From contig JABHUV010000219.1 in NCBI GenBank assembly GCA_018658605.1, positions 1 through 64,000 on the forward strand: DNA of 64,000 bases, in the 5' to 3' direction. The stretch is from Planctomycetaceae bacterium (GTDB lineage Bacteria; Planctomycetota; Planctomycetia; Pirellulales; Pirellulaceae). Both the position numbers and the translations under genes were made by a program. Shown piece after piece: positions 17,208 to 26,773 of this stretch. The notes below the pieces were generated by a model, which did not search any database, had not been told where the DNA came from, and saw only the letters and a list, made by a program, of their open reading frames with translations. The first letter of the stretch is position 1. Each line of letters opens with the position of its first letter.

Positions 17208-19595
17208 GTGGCTTTTTTGAATGCATCGATGATGATCGGGGGATTGCTGATAGCGGTTCCGTTTTTGATCCATCTGGCAATGCGTCGCAAGCCCTCAGCA
17301 AAGCTGTTTCCCGCCTTGCGATTCGTTCGCAAAAAACAGGTTACCAATAAACGCACGCTACGATTCAAACAATGGTTGTTACTGCTACTACGAAGTTTAT
17401 TGTTAGCGATTCTGGTGTTTGCCTTAGCGGGCCCGTCGGCGGATCGTTTGGTTGCTGGCAATTGGGTCATCATCGGTGCTCTGAGTCTACTGATCCTGCT
17501 GGTTGCTGTCGTATTGATAACCGCTGTTGCAGGGCAGGTGAGCCGCTCGGTGGTATTAATGATCACTATCGTGTTGTTGCTTTTAACTGGATTTGACGGA
17601 TTGTTTGTTTATAGCACACTGACAAACGATAATAGTGTGCTTGTTGGTGATGAGGATGCGGCAGTCGCGGTGGTATTGGTATTTGATAATTCGCCACGTA
17701 TGGGTTACCAGCAAAATGATCAGACCCGTTTGGCTGCGGGACAATTTATTGGCGATTGGCTGGTGCGACAGTTACCCAATGACAGTCAGATTGCGGTGGT
17801 TGATTTGACTGTTCAGCCACATGTGTTCAGCCAAGATATCAATTCTGCGGTGCATGCAATTGAGCAATTGCAAATTACATATACGCCGGAATCGTTGCAA
17901 ACAGCAATTCGCAGTGCACTGGATTTGATTTCGGCGAGCGAATTACCGCGTCATGAGATTTACTTGTTCACCGATCTTGCACAATCCGCTTGGGAAACTA
18001 TTCCCGAATCCTTGTCGGTAGCATTGCGAGCAGCCGACGTCGAGTTGTTTTTAGTTGATGTTGGGTTAGAACAGCCCGATAATGTTGCCTTGGGAATTGC
18101 CAAATTGAGTGGCGCTGTGTTAACTCAGCACGGCAACATTGACCTAGTCGTTAATGTGCAGTCGATCGGGCGTGCCACGCAGCGAACGGTTACACTCAAA
18201 TTAGAAAATCCTGATCCGACGTTGCCGGTTATTACCGATGGTGAATTGCAAACACCAACGACTACCAAGTTAGCTGAACAAGTCGTTGCGTTTGCGAAAT
18301 CAGACGTTCCAACCACTCAAGTGTTATCATTTTCCCTTTCAGGTTTGGCACCTGGCGAACATCACGGCTCGTTGACTTTAACGGGTATTGATGGATTGGC
18401 TATTGATGATGTCCGATACTTTACGGTTTCAGTTCGCCCTGCGTGGAATATTCTCGTCGTTGCTCCTCCGGATGTTCCAACCCGATTCTTTACCGAAGCG
18501 ATTGCTCCCGCTTCGGAAAGGCAAAGAGGGCATTCACCCTATCGAATAAAAATTGTCCGCGATCGTAATTTAATAGGCGAAGATTTATCAGTGTACACCG
18601 GTGTTGTGTTTATTGATCCACCACCATTATCCCAGGATCTGCAGCAACAGTTGTCGTTGTACATCGCTAACGGTGGGTCTTTGGGTTTGTTTTTAGGTCA
18701 TAACATGGAGTTGTCTGTAGGTAGCTTAAACGCTGACTTGGTGGGCGGGACGTTGACACGGCAATGGCGGGCAGATGCGGGTAACTTTTTGGAAATCCGA
18801 GATGCTCAACATCGCTCGTTGCAATCCTTTCAAACCATGCCCAGTTCTGTGCCGTGGGCGCAGTTTCCAATAATGCGGTATTGGCACCTAGAAAACCTCA
18901 ATACGCAAACGCAAACCGTGATGCAGTTTAGCCAAACGCGTCACCCTGCGTTGGTTCAATACAATCACGGGAAGGGGACCGTTCTGACTTTGCTAACGCC
19001 AATTTCTGAACCGGCGCAGATTCCCGAGCGAACGTCGTGGAACGAGTTAGTTAGTGGTGAAGATAATTGGCCTTATTTCTTACTCATCAATGGAATTACT
19101 GAGACTCTAATGAGCACTGGCGAATCACGTTTTAATTATCTTGCAGGCGAAACCGTCCAGATCAGCAATGCGTCGACGACCTATCCGGATCGCTATCAGT
19201 TGTTTACGCCGGATGCAGACGTACAGGACACGAGGGTCTTAGATGAGACAATTCAGATTCCATTCACGCAGCGTCCAGGTTCCTATCGCCTAAAGGGAAT
19301 TCAAGATGGCCCAATTGTCCGAGGTTTTTCGGTCAATGTACCGGAGCAATACAGTGACTTACAACGTTTGACACCGACGGCGCTGGAACGTCGCTTAAAC
19401 GGCATTGATTTTCAAGTTGCCCGCAGTCGACATGAAATTGAATTTGGGGTCAGACAGCGACGGGTCGGACAGGAGTTTTATCCGTTGTTACTGGTATTGT
19501 TTGCGATTGTGTTTTTCTTGGAACATTTAATGTCCAATCGATTCTATGGTCATCAGCAAACAGTACCACCGATCGAAATACAACCGGAAATCTAA
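17208..19595 (+). CDS. BatA-like membrane protein with vWA and GATase-like domains
   Basis: 795 residues starting with GTG (AAGGGA about 9 bases upstream). The BatA N-terminal motif is clear: hydrophobic residues 1-25 with IHLAMRRKP, then FPALRFVRKKQ. Further membrane segments lie at about 55-75, 82-105 and 108-130. The vWA domain begins at VVLVFDNSPRMGY; the metal-site triad DxSxS is altered to DNSPR, so metal binding may be weak. A middle region (about 410-640) resembles a glutamine-amidotransferase-like fold. A final membrane segment lies at about 757-775 (FYPLLLVLFAIVFFLEHLM). It is probably an inner-membrane partner of MoxR/DUF58; cellular role not established. Confidence 0.8.
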   Translation: MAFLNASMMIGGLLIAVPFLIHLAMRRKPSAKLFPALRFVRKKQVTNKRTLRFKQWLLLLLRSLLLAILVFALAGPSADRLVAGNWVIIGALSLLILLVAVVLITAVAGQVSRSVVLMITIVLLLLTGFDGLFVYSTLTNDNSVLVGDEDAAVAVVLVFDNSPRMGYQQNDQTRLAAGQFIGDWLVRQLPNDSQIAVVDLTVQPHVFSQDINSAVHAIEQLQITYTPESLQTAIRSALDLISASELPRHEIYLFTDLAQSAWETIPESLSVALRAADVELFLVDVGLEQPDNVALGIAKLSGAVLTQHGNIDLVVNVQSIGRATQRTVTLKLENPDPTLPVITDGELQTPTTTKLAEQVVAFAKSDVPTTQVLSFSLSGLAPGEHHGSLTLTGIDGLAIDDVRYFTVSVRPAWNILVVAPPDVPTRFFTEAIAPASERQRGHSPYRIKIVRDRNLIGEDLSVYTGVVFIDPPPLSQDLQQQLSLYIANGGSLGLFLGHNMELSVGSLNADLVGGTLTRQWRADAGNFLEIRDAQHRSLQSFQTMPSSVPWAQFPIMRYWHLENLNTQTQTVMQFSQTRHPALVQYNHGKGTVLTLLTPISEPAQIPERTSWNELVSGEDNWPYFLLINGITETLMSTGESRFNYLAGETVQISNASTTYPDRYQLFTPDADVQDTRVLDETIQIPFTQRPGSYRLKGIQDGPIVRGFSVNVPEQYSDLQRLTPTALERRLNGIDFQVARSRHEIEFGVRQRRVGQEFYPLLLVLFAIVFFLEHLMSNRFYGHQQTVPPIEIQPEI

Positions 19596-19609
19596 AGGGA
19601 TCAACGAAC

Positions 19610-21874
19610 ATGCAACAGTGGTCATTAGACCCAATTTTTAACAGCTATACAGTCGTGTTTACGACGGTAGTCCTGCTGTTGTGTACGTTCCTATTGGTGC
19701 GGCCTCGAAATAGCTTGTCCGTTTCGCGAGCGCGAGTGTTATTACTGATGCGGTGTTTGATCGTATTGATTCTTGCCATGGCTATGTTACGTCCAAGTAA
19801 GACGGTTTCGGAATTGCAGGCCAAAAAAGCACTGGTCATGTTCCTTGTTGACGAGACACAAAGTATGACCCATCCTTCAATGGAACCAGAAATCTCGCGG
19901 TGGGAACATCAACAGGCAACTTGGGATTCGGTCCATCGTGTTCTTGCGGCTCGAGCGGATGATGTGTCAGCGCGGCTCTTTGGTTACTCGGACACGATCA
20001 CCGAGAATCGATTCGATTCTGCGGGGATGTCTTTTCCTGCTGAGCCGGTGGGGCTGCAAACTGATCTGGGTACGTCATTATACGAAGCGGTGATGACCGA
20101 ACCAGGGCGACAGATTCACGCAGTGGTGTTGATGGGTGATGGGACACAGACGAGCTATCGACCTCAAGTAGATATGCGTGAAGCGATCAGTATCTTACGA
20201 AATATGGGAATTGCTCTGATTACCGTGCCCTTTGGCCGTGAGGGTGATGCGTTACAAGCTCGCGATGTGTCCATTGAGCAGTTGCCCCAGCAATATCGGG
20301 TGTTTTCGGGCAATGATGTTGGCATCGATTGCTTGGCAAGACTAAAAGGGGTTGCGAATCGTCCGTTGCGAATCCAATTATTGTTGAATTCTGAAGATGA
20401 AAGCATGGTGGTCCAAGAGACGATTGAAGTTGTGGCTGACAGCGCTGACGCAGTGGTCCCTGTCCGTTTTCAATGGACTGCCAAGGCACCAGGCCAATAT
20501 CAAATGGCTGTAAAGATCGAAGCTGTAGACGGCGAATTGCTTCTGCAAAATAATACACAAACGGCATTTTTGACTGTGCTAGAGGGAGGATTGCGAGTTC
20601 TTTATTTTTACGGCAACCGGCTCGGTGAACAATTAGAGCTGCGTCGTTCACTGGGGTCTTCACCAGACATCGAGTTATTAGAAAGCTATATTCGTCATAG
20701 TAAAAATTCCCGCTGGCCAGACCCTCGCACCAACACAGTATTAGATGGTGACTTTGATCTGATTATTATCGAAGATGTCCATTCGCGGGCATTTGGACCG
20801 ACCAATTTACAAGCGATTGCTGATGCGGTAGAGCAGGGCAAAGGTTTGATGATGGTCGGTGGGTACTATAGTTTTGGCCCAGGCGGCTATCGCCAAACTC
20901 CAGTGGATGCAGCCTTGCCAATTGAAATGGAAATATTTGAGAAGCAGGAGGTTGGGGTCGAAAGTCCCGTTATAAAAATGTTTCACCTCGACCGTGAACT
21001 TGTGATGCATCCGACCGAAAATCATTCGGTCACAGGCATCTCGTCTGCGATTGACGCTTGGAATGACCTGCCGGTTTTGCTGGGAGCTAATCGTTTTCAA
21101 GGAGTGAAGTCATTTGGTAAAGTGTTACTCGAGACGGATAAGCAAGAACCACTATTGGTCTCGGGGCAGTATGGACTGGGACGAGTACTGGCATTTGCCG
21201 GGGATTCTACTTGGCGCTGGGCTCGGATGGGGCATGCGGCGGAGCTACGTCGTTTTTGGCGAAACAGTGTGTTGTGGATGGCCCGGAGAGAGGATTTACA
21301 ACAACAAGATATCTGGTTGCGAATGGACCAGAGAAGGATAGCACCGGGAGTTGAACTTTCTTTTGAACTTGGTGTGGATTCTCTGGGTAGCCGAGTTGTC
21401 GCCGCTGATGATTTGCGTTGGGAAGTCAAGTTGGTTCACAGTGGTGACGAGGCGGATGTGGTACAAGTCCGTCGCCAAAATCAACAATGGTTGGGGATGT
21501 TGACTAACCTCGAGCTGCCCGGTGACTACAAGCTGTCAGCCACCGCATTTGTCGCCGATGAAGAGTTGGGAACTGCACAAGCAGCGTTTCAAGTCATCGA
21601 TGTGCAGCCGGAAAAAAGTAATCCAATCGCTGATATCACTCAACTTAAACGCTTGGCTGCAATGACCGCTAGTGACGGTGGTGAAGTGGTTGCCCCAGAA
21701 AGATTAGCAGAACACGTCCGCGATATTATTGATAACGCCAAGCAACTCGAAGTTGAGGTTCAAGTGACTTGGCAATTCGGACGGTCGCCAGGCAGCACTT
21801 GGCTGATTCTCACAATCATTTCAAGCTTATTCACAATTGAATGGTTTTTGCGCAAAAAATTTGGTTTGGTTTAA
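19610..21874 (+). CDS. Membrane vWA/glutamine-amidotransferase-like protein
   Basis: 754 residues with two N-terminal membrane segments (about 14-32 and 42-60), a vWA-like domain beginning FLVDETQSMTH (metal motif DxSxS changed to DETQS), an Ig-like segment, a GATase-like domain (about 320-560; GLMMVGGYYSFGPGGYR, GLGRVLAFAGDSTWRWA in pieces), and a C-terminal membrane anchor (about 733-750, LILTIISSLFTIEWFL). This layout is a common planctomycete/verrucomicrobial companion of BatA-like proteins. It starts 14 bases after the previous gene with AAAGGGA at about 9 bases, so the two are probably co-translated. Function unknown beyond membership of the MoxR cluster. Confidence 0.78.
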   Translation: MQQWSLDPIFNSYTVVFTTVVLLLCTFLLVRPRNSLSVSRARVLLLMRCLIVLILAMAMLRPSKTVSELQAKKALVMFLVDETQSMTHPSMEPEISRWEHQQATWDSVHRVLAARADDVSARLFGYSDTITENRFDSAGMSFPAEPVGLQTDLGTSLYEAVMTEPGRQIHAVVLMGDGTQTSYRPQVDMREAISILRNMGIALITVPFGREGDALQARDVSIEQLPQQYRVFSGNDVGIDCLARLKGVANRPLRIQLLLNSEDESMVVQETIEVVADSADAVVPVRFQWTAKAPGQYQMAVKIEAVDGELLLQNNTQTAFLTVLEGGLRVLYFYGNRLGEQLELRRSLGSSPDIELLESYIRHSKNSRWPDPRTNTVLDGDFDLIIIEDVHSRAFGPTNLQAIADAVEQGKGLMMVGGYYSFGPGGYRQTPVDAALPIEMEIFEKQEVGVESPVIKMFHLDRELVMHPTENHSVTGISSAIDAWNDLPVLLGANRFQGVKSFGKVLLETDKQEPLLVSGQYGLGRVLAFAGDSTWRWARMGHAAELRRFWRNSVLWMARREDLQQQDIWLRMDQRRIAPGVELSFELGVDSLGSRVVAADDLRWEVKLVHSGDEADVVQVRRQNQQWLGMLTNLELPGDYKLSATAFVADEELGTAQAAFQVIDVQPEKSNPIADITQLKRLAAMTASDGGEVVAPERLAEHVRDIIDNAKQLEVEVQVTWQFGRSPGSTWLILTIISSLFTIEWFLRKKFGLV

Positions 21875-21950
21875 GAGTATGCGCGGTGCTGGTTACCTAT
21901 CCGCCTACGCCTTTTCGTATTTCGTAGAGTAACTTCAGACCAATATTGCA

Positions 21951-22667
21951 CTATGGTGTAAACCAATGCGGATCTTGGTATCTAGAATCGATTAATTCGT
22001 TGAGTTGTTGTTGGGGGATGTCACTACTCTTGGCATCCGGTGCCCAATGTTGAATCAGAGCTTGTTTGAGTTGTTCTGCGCTACAGTCGATGTTAGCGAC
22101 GAAATCAAGATGTGGTCGGTTATTGCGATAATCGGGTTTTCGAGGAGGGATCGTGAGATACCGTGATATCTTTTCTAGGTCAAATTGACACAACAGTGTG
22201 CCGTGGTAGAGAAGGTGGCTGCGAGTACGCCTAAGACTGTTGCCAGAAACCTTACGGTTTTGATAGACGAGATCACTGAACCCTTGAATTTGACAATGAA
22301 CATCCAGCGGTGCGAGGATACCGATCATTTCACTTAGAATAGTGTCGTGACAATTTTGGTTATCGTTGAACTGTGGATGTTGATCAAGGTTTAATACGAG
22401 TGCATACATCAGGCAACCAGGACCCGTCAACACAGTTCCTCCGCCGCTTGCTCGTCTTAATACCGCAACGCCATCTTGTTGACATGCGGGTAGATTTGTT
22501 TCTTCTTCAATTTTGCCACTACGGCCCAGCACAACCGCATATTGTTTTGGCTCCCACACACGTAGGCAATCGATAGCACTATTGTTCTGCTCGGCGCAAC
22601 GTAGCAGTGTTTCATCGAGAGCGATGTTTTCAACGGGCGAATTTAAAGTGGTATCGAACAATTGCAT
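21951..22667 (-). CDS. Lipoate-protein ligase A family (biotin/lipoate A/B ligase fold)
   Basis: About 238 residues from the ATG at 22667; an in-frame TTG at 22673 is less likely. It has the BPL/LplA/LipB catalytic fold: ALDETLLRCAE, VVLGRSGKIEEE, RRASGGGTVLTGPGCLMYALV, FSDLVYQNRKVSGNSLRR and YHGTLLCQFDL. The lysine in NRKVSGNS matches the catalytic lysine of LplA. It attaches lipoate (or octanoate) to 2-oxoacid dehydrogenases or GcvH. It is shorter than E. coli LplA, lacking the C-terminal accessory domain. Convergent with the vWA cluster and divergent from the HEAT-repeat gene. Confidence 0.82.
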   Translation of the reverse strand: MQLFDTTLNSPVENIALDETLLRCAEQNNSAIDCLRVWEPKQYAVVLGRSGKIEEETNLPACQQDGVAVLRRASGGGTVLTGPGCLMYALVLNLDQHPQFNDNQNCHDTILSEMIGILAPLDVHCQIQGFSDLVYQNRKVSGNSLRRTRSHLLYHGTLLCQFDLEKISRYLTIPPRKPDYRNNRPHLDFVANIDCSAEQLKQALIQHWAPDAKSSDIPQQQLNELIDSRYQDPHWFTP

Positions 22668-22767
22668 AAGCAACGACGGCGGGTAAACTCACCGTTCGGG
22701 TGAAAGGGGTTATGTGCACAAATGAGCGTTTTTTAGCTAGAAACGAAGATAGAATCTTGTTTTGACT

Positions 22768-22795
22768 TGACGCTACTAGTGACCAATCTACACTA
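22768..22795 (+). promoter_or_regulatory. Candidate sigma-70-type promoter for the HEAT-repeat gene
   Basis: TTGACG (22768-22773) and TACACT (22790-22795) are separated by 16 bases. Transcription would begin near 22802, giving a leader of about 47 bases before the TTG start at 22849. Confidence 0.4.
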
Positions 22796-22848
22796 AAATC
22801 TTACGGGTTTATGTACCCAAACTACGGAATATAAGGAGTTGGGAAATC

Positions 22849-23895
22849 TTGAGTGAGCAAACGGAAAACCAAAGACAAGCGGAGGTGGACGAGAGTTCCA
22901 CCATCTTGTCGGAAGCAGATACTGCGTTGCCGGAAATCCGTCCCCCTAATGCTGGATTTATCCTACAGTTATTTCTGATTCCGATGATGATCGTTTCGGT
23001 GATTATTTGTGTTTGGTTGTTATTCAATTTTATATCGCGAGGTGAAACTCCCACTGAATTAGTGCGTGGCTTACAGAAGATGAATAATGCAAGTTGGCAA
23101 AAAGCCTACACGCTGTCGAGTTTGTTACGTGCCCCGGCGAGCGAGTTAAAAAATGATGAAAAGTTGGCGCAAGAGCTGATTTCTGTATTGGAAACGAAAC
23201 TGACCGAAGAGACGGCGGATGCTAACCAAGTAAAGTTAAGAGTATTTGTTTGTAAATGTTTGGGTGAATTTGAAATCGACTTGGGCTTATCTGCGTTGTT
23301 GAACGCTGCCCAGCAAACCAGCAATGGCAATGACTTAGTGATTGCTTTAACGGCAGTGGAATCGATTGCCGTGCTGATGAGCAATCTAGATGAATCCGTA
23401 CTATCAGAGAATTACGACCGGATCGTTGAAACATTACTAACTGTTTCCAATGAACAGGCGGAGAATCCAGATCATGTGTTGCGAGTAAATCAACTACGAT
23501 CTGCCGCAGGATTTGCTTTAGGCGTTGCTGGAGGCGAGGAAGCAATACAGCGTTTAGTGTTCATGCTTGACGACGCCCATCCCAATGCGCGATTTAATGC
23601 GGCGATGGGTTTGGCCCGATATGGTAAATTGGAATCAACAACAGTGTTATTGGAGATGTTAGATCCAGAAAACACGGCCATTACCAGTGGTGAACCGGAA
23701 GGAAGCCATGCGTTTAAAAGAAGTGTTGTCATCACCAATGCAATTCGAGCGGTAGTTTCTTTGTCCGAGTTTCATCAAACCGCTGAGCTATCTGATTTGA
23801 TAGCTGCCATGCGGAACCTTGATACAAATGCAAATGTGGTAAACCAAACGAAATTAATCGCAAAAGACGCGGTAGCAAAAATCAAAACAAAATAA
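22849..23895 (+). CDS. Membrane-anchored HEAT-repeat protein
   Basis: 348 residues starting at TTG with AAGGAG at 22833-22838 about 10 bases ahead. An acidic N-terminus is followed by one strong membrane segment at about 40-66 (FILQLFLIPMMIVSVIICVWLLFNF in pieces) and then helical repeats with HEAT/Armadillo character (for example RLVFMLDDAHPNARFNAAMGLARYG). It is probably anchored in the membrane with the repeat domain as a protein-binding scaffold. No catalytic motif is visible. Planctomycetes carry many such proteins; the partner is unknown. Confidence 0.7.
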   Translation: MSEQTENQRQAEVDESSTILSEADTALPEIRPPNAGFILQLFLIPMMIVSVIICVWLLFNFISRGETPTELVRGLQKMNNASWQKAYTLSSLLRAPASELKNDEKLAQELISVLETKLTEETADANQVKLRVFVCKCLGEFEIDLGLSALLNAAQQTSNGNDLVIALTAVESIAVLMSNLDESVLSENYDRIVETLLTVSNEQAENPDHVLRVNQLRSAAGFALGVAGGEEAIQRLVFMLDDAHPNARFNAAMGLARYGKLESTTVLLEMLDPENTAITSGEPEGSHAFKRSVVITNAIRAVVSLSEFHQTAELSDLIAAMRNLDTNANVVNQTKLIAKDAVAKIKTK

Positions 23896-24044
23896 AATAG
23901 ATGACGCTGGCCTGCGTTGACCACATCGGATGTGCCGACAGCATGTTAGTTGAGACCAGTGGTAAATCGAGCTGTTCACTAGGAGGGTGACTGCAGCTTA
24001 TTGAAACTAAAATTAAGTTCTTAGTGTTTGCGAGAGCAAATTAA

Positions 24045-25352
24045 ATGTCAGAATCATCAGATAACCATCCATTGCAAGGCAAGCGTGTTGCGTTTGTTGG
24101 AAAACTGGGAGGCGTAAATCTTCGCGAAGCTCATCGTTTTGTGAGCCGTTCGGGCGGGTTTATGATGAATTCTGATGACGTGGAAGAGGCTAATGTTGAT
24201 GTTATCGTACTTGGGGCGGAGCAGTGGCCTCCGACAAATCCTGAAAAATTATTACCGCGAACGGTTTTAACAGCTGTTTCAGCGGGGCAAGCAGAGATTA
24301 TAACCGAGACACAATTTTGGGAACGGTTGGGGATGCTAGATCCCGATCAAAATATTCGTCGGTTGTATACGCCAGCTATGCTTGCAGAGATGCTTGAGGT
24401 TTCGGTCGCTGTGATTCGTCGCTGGCACCGACGCGGATTAATTATACCGACTAGGGAAGTGCACCGTTTGCCATACTTTGACTTCCAAGAAGTTGCCACA
24501 GCTCGTCACCTCGCTGAGATGTTATCCGCCGGAGCCTCGCCTGCTCAAATCGAAAAACGTTTGGCGGAATTAGCCAGATATGTCCCAGATGTTGAACGTC
24601 CATTAGCTCAATTGTCGGTGATTGTACAAGGGCAAGAGATTTTGTTGCGGCAGGGTGAAGGATTGGTTGAGCCCAATGGTCAAATGCGATTGGATTTTGA
24701 TGCATTGGAGGAGCCTGACCATGTGATCCGCGAAGTCCACACTGAGGGCAGATTGGAACTGGAGCCGCCACATATTTCCTCTAAGGACATTGTTGAAATT
24801 AGTGAGCAAGATGTTTTGGCGGTACTTAATGGTGATCATGCTGGAGACGGTGGTCCTCGGATTTTGTCATTTGGTGGTGCGCTTGATCGAGCGATTCATC
24901 CTGATAATCCCGAGTCGATGTTGATGCGAGCCAGTGAGTATGAGGAAGCGGGGGAACTTGAACTAGCGATAGATGTATACCGCACATTTTTAACAGCATT
25001 TGGACCTCGCGCCGAAGTTAATTTTCAACTAGCGGAATTACTTTATCGCCGCAATGATTACGCAGCTGCTCGTGAACGATATTATATGGCGATTGAGATA
25101 GACGAAAATTATGTCGAGGCTCGCGCTAATCTTGGGTGCGTGTTGATTGATACGGGTGAGTTGGAGTTAGCGATTGCGGCGTTATATGGCGCTTTGAAAT
25201 ATCATCCAGATTATCCGGATGTGCATTATCATTTGGCTCGTACCCTTGATGAACTGGGTCAACGTGATAAAGCGATTGACCATTGGCGGGCATTTTTGGT
25301 TTTATCGCCAGACAGTCCATGGGCCCAACAGGCACGAGACCGTTTGTTATAA
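24045..25352 (+). CDS. BRCT-MerR-TPR multidomain protein
   Basis: 435 residues. Residues 9-97 look like a BRCT domain (LQGKRVAFVGKLGG ... NVDVIVLGAEQW ... ITETQFWERLG). Residues 104-180 are a MerR-type winged helix (YTPAMLAEMLEVSVAVIRRW, LPYFDFQEVATARHLAEML). Residues 190-285 form an acidic linker, and residues 290-430 hold tetratricopeptide repeats (MLMRASEYEEAGELELAIDVY, VNFQLAELLYRRNDYAAARERY). BRCT domains bind phosphopeptides or DNA ends and MerR domains bind DNA, so a DNA-linked signalling adaptor is conceivable, but no function is known to me. Cytosolic. 78 bases from the next membrane protein gene. Confidence 0.8.
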   Translation: MSESSDNHPLQGKRVAFVGKLGGVNLREAHRFVSRSGGFMMNSDDVEEANVDVIVLGAEQWPPTNPEKLLPRTVLTAVSAGQAEIITETQFWERLGMLDPDQNIRRLYTPAMLAEMLEVSVAVIRRWHRRGLIIPTREVHRLPYFDFQEVATARHLAEMLSAGASPAQIEKRLAELARYVPDVERPLAQLSVIVQGQEILLRQGEGLVEPNGQMRLDFDALEEPDHVIREVHTEGRLELEPPHISSKDIVEISEQDVLAVLNGDHAGDGGPRILSFGGALDRAIHPDNPESMLMRASEYEEAGELELAIDVYRTFLTAFGPRAEVNFQLAELLYRRNDYAAARERYYMAIEIDENYVEARANLGCVLIDTGELELAIAALYGALKYHPDYPDVHYHLARTLDELGQRDKAIDHWRAFLVLSPDSPWAQQARDRLL

Positions 25353-25430
25353 GGATGGCCGACCGTGTTGTGATTAACGTGGTTTAACCTGTGGCGAACT
25401 ATTGCACTGTAACGATTAACAGGAACAAGA

Positions 25431-26720
25431 ATGTTTGAGAACGAACAACTAAACGATATTTTCTTTAGCTATACGCATGTTGAATCCACAACATGGTTAT
25501 ATCTAACGTTGTTTCTCACTGTTACCCTGTTTTTCAAGTTTGGGCGATTGTTTAGTATTCGTAATTTAGACGTCTTTCTAATTTTGATGTTCACTCCGGG
25601 ATTCTTGCTAGTTTCACATGGGTTGATTAATGGCTTTCAGGATATTGAACGCTTGGGTTATATCGTGTTGTGGATTGTTGGTGGTGTGCTCAGTGTCAGA
25701 ATGTTGTATGACTGCACATTAGTAAGACGCCCTCTACTGGAGCCAAACTTGTCCGCCGGTGGACTAACTTTTTTGTTGATTTCCCTGTCTATTTTATTAG
25801 TCAGCAATGTTACCGTCGGTTATTTTGAGAATGATCGAGAGCTGGAAATCGCGCAGTATCCCAACCATATGCCCGGCTATCGCATTCTTGAAGATATCCC
25901 GCCTGTGGCAGTTGCTTTTTGGGAATCGCCGTTCGAGTTGGTGCATCGGGGCGGGAAAGATCCGGGTGTCTATCGGTTTGCAATGACACAGCAATTGGCG
26001 CTGATTATTGTTTTGTTGGCACACCTTGCAATCGTAGGCGGCCTGATTTTATTTGGATCCGTGCATTTTCAGAATGTGAATATGGGCCTCGGTGCTGCCG
26101 TGTTTTATCTGTTGGTTCCGTATACCGGTGAAATGGGTGGGCATGTTTATCACGTGTTGCCGGGTGCATTATTGGTGTGGGCGCTGTTGTGCTATCGCAA
26201 GCCGTTCCTAGCAGGGCTATTTTTGTCACTTGCCTTTTGTATCTATTATCCATTGTTCTTGCTACCGTTGTGGATTGGGTTTTATTGGCAGCGAGGATTA
26301 CCTAAATTGTTAGTCGGAGTGGTAGTTGGCTGGGGCATATTGATCACCGGACTAGTTTTAACGCAACGGCCAGAAACAGGCGATTTAATTTTACAGATTA
26401 AAAGAATGCATGGGTTCTTGATGCCAGAAATGGACAGAGATGTGTTAAAGGGGATGTGGCAATTACATTGGGTGCCTTCGTATCGTATTACCTTCATTGC
26501 TTTCTTTTTTATGATGAGCATCATGTTTGCGATTTGGCCAGCGAAGAAAAATCTAGCAACGTTGATTAGCTGTACTGCCGCCTTGCTTTTAGTGACTCGA
26601 TTTTGGAATGGTGGCGGCGGTGGGCTGTATCTTGGTTGGTCTTTACCGCTGCTTATTTTGATTATGTTTCGACCCAACCTCGAGGATCGGATTATGTTGC
26701 CTCCTCAACCCATCAATTGA
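25431..26720 (+). CDS. Multi-pass membrane protein of unknown function
   Basis: 429 residues with roughly ten predicted membrane segments (for example TTWLYLTLFLTVTLFFKF, VFLILMFTPGFLLVSHGL, LALIIVLLAHLAIVGGLILFG, GLYLGWSLPLLILIMF). There is one longer extracytoplasmic loop at about 140-185 (IAQYPNHMPGYRILEDIPPVAVAFWE in pieces). The profile resembles GT-C or DUF2029-type membrane transferases, but I see no clear acidic catalytic motif. ATG start with AGGA 6 bases upstream. It may be co-transcribed with the BRCT-MerR-TPR gene. Confidence 0.65.
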   Translation: MFENEQLNDIFFSYTHVESTTWLYLTLFLTVTLFFKFGRLFSIRNLDVFLILMFTPGFLLVSHGLINGFQDIERLGYIVLWIVGGVLSVRMLYDCTLVRRPLLEPNLSAGGLTFLLISLSILLVSNVTVGYFENDRELEIAQYPNHMPGYRILEDIPPVAVAFWESPFELVHRGGKDPGVYRFAMTQQLALIIVLLAHLAIVGGLILFGSVHFQNVNMGLGAAVFYLLVPYTGEMGGHVYHVLPGALLVWALLCYRKPFLAGLFLSLAFCIYYPLFLLPLWIGFYWQRGLPKLLVGVVVGWGILITGLVLTQRPETGDLILQIKRMHGFLMPEMDRDVLKGMWQLHWVPSYRITFIAFFFMMSIMFAIWPAKKNLATLISCTAALLLVTRFWNGGGGGLYLGWSLPLLILIMFRPNLEDRIMLPPQPIN

Positions 26721-26773
26721 TGCTTTCTGGAGATTGGCAGTGATTCTGAAATTGTTATTTGGAGGAGCATGTA

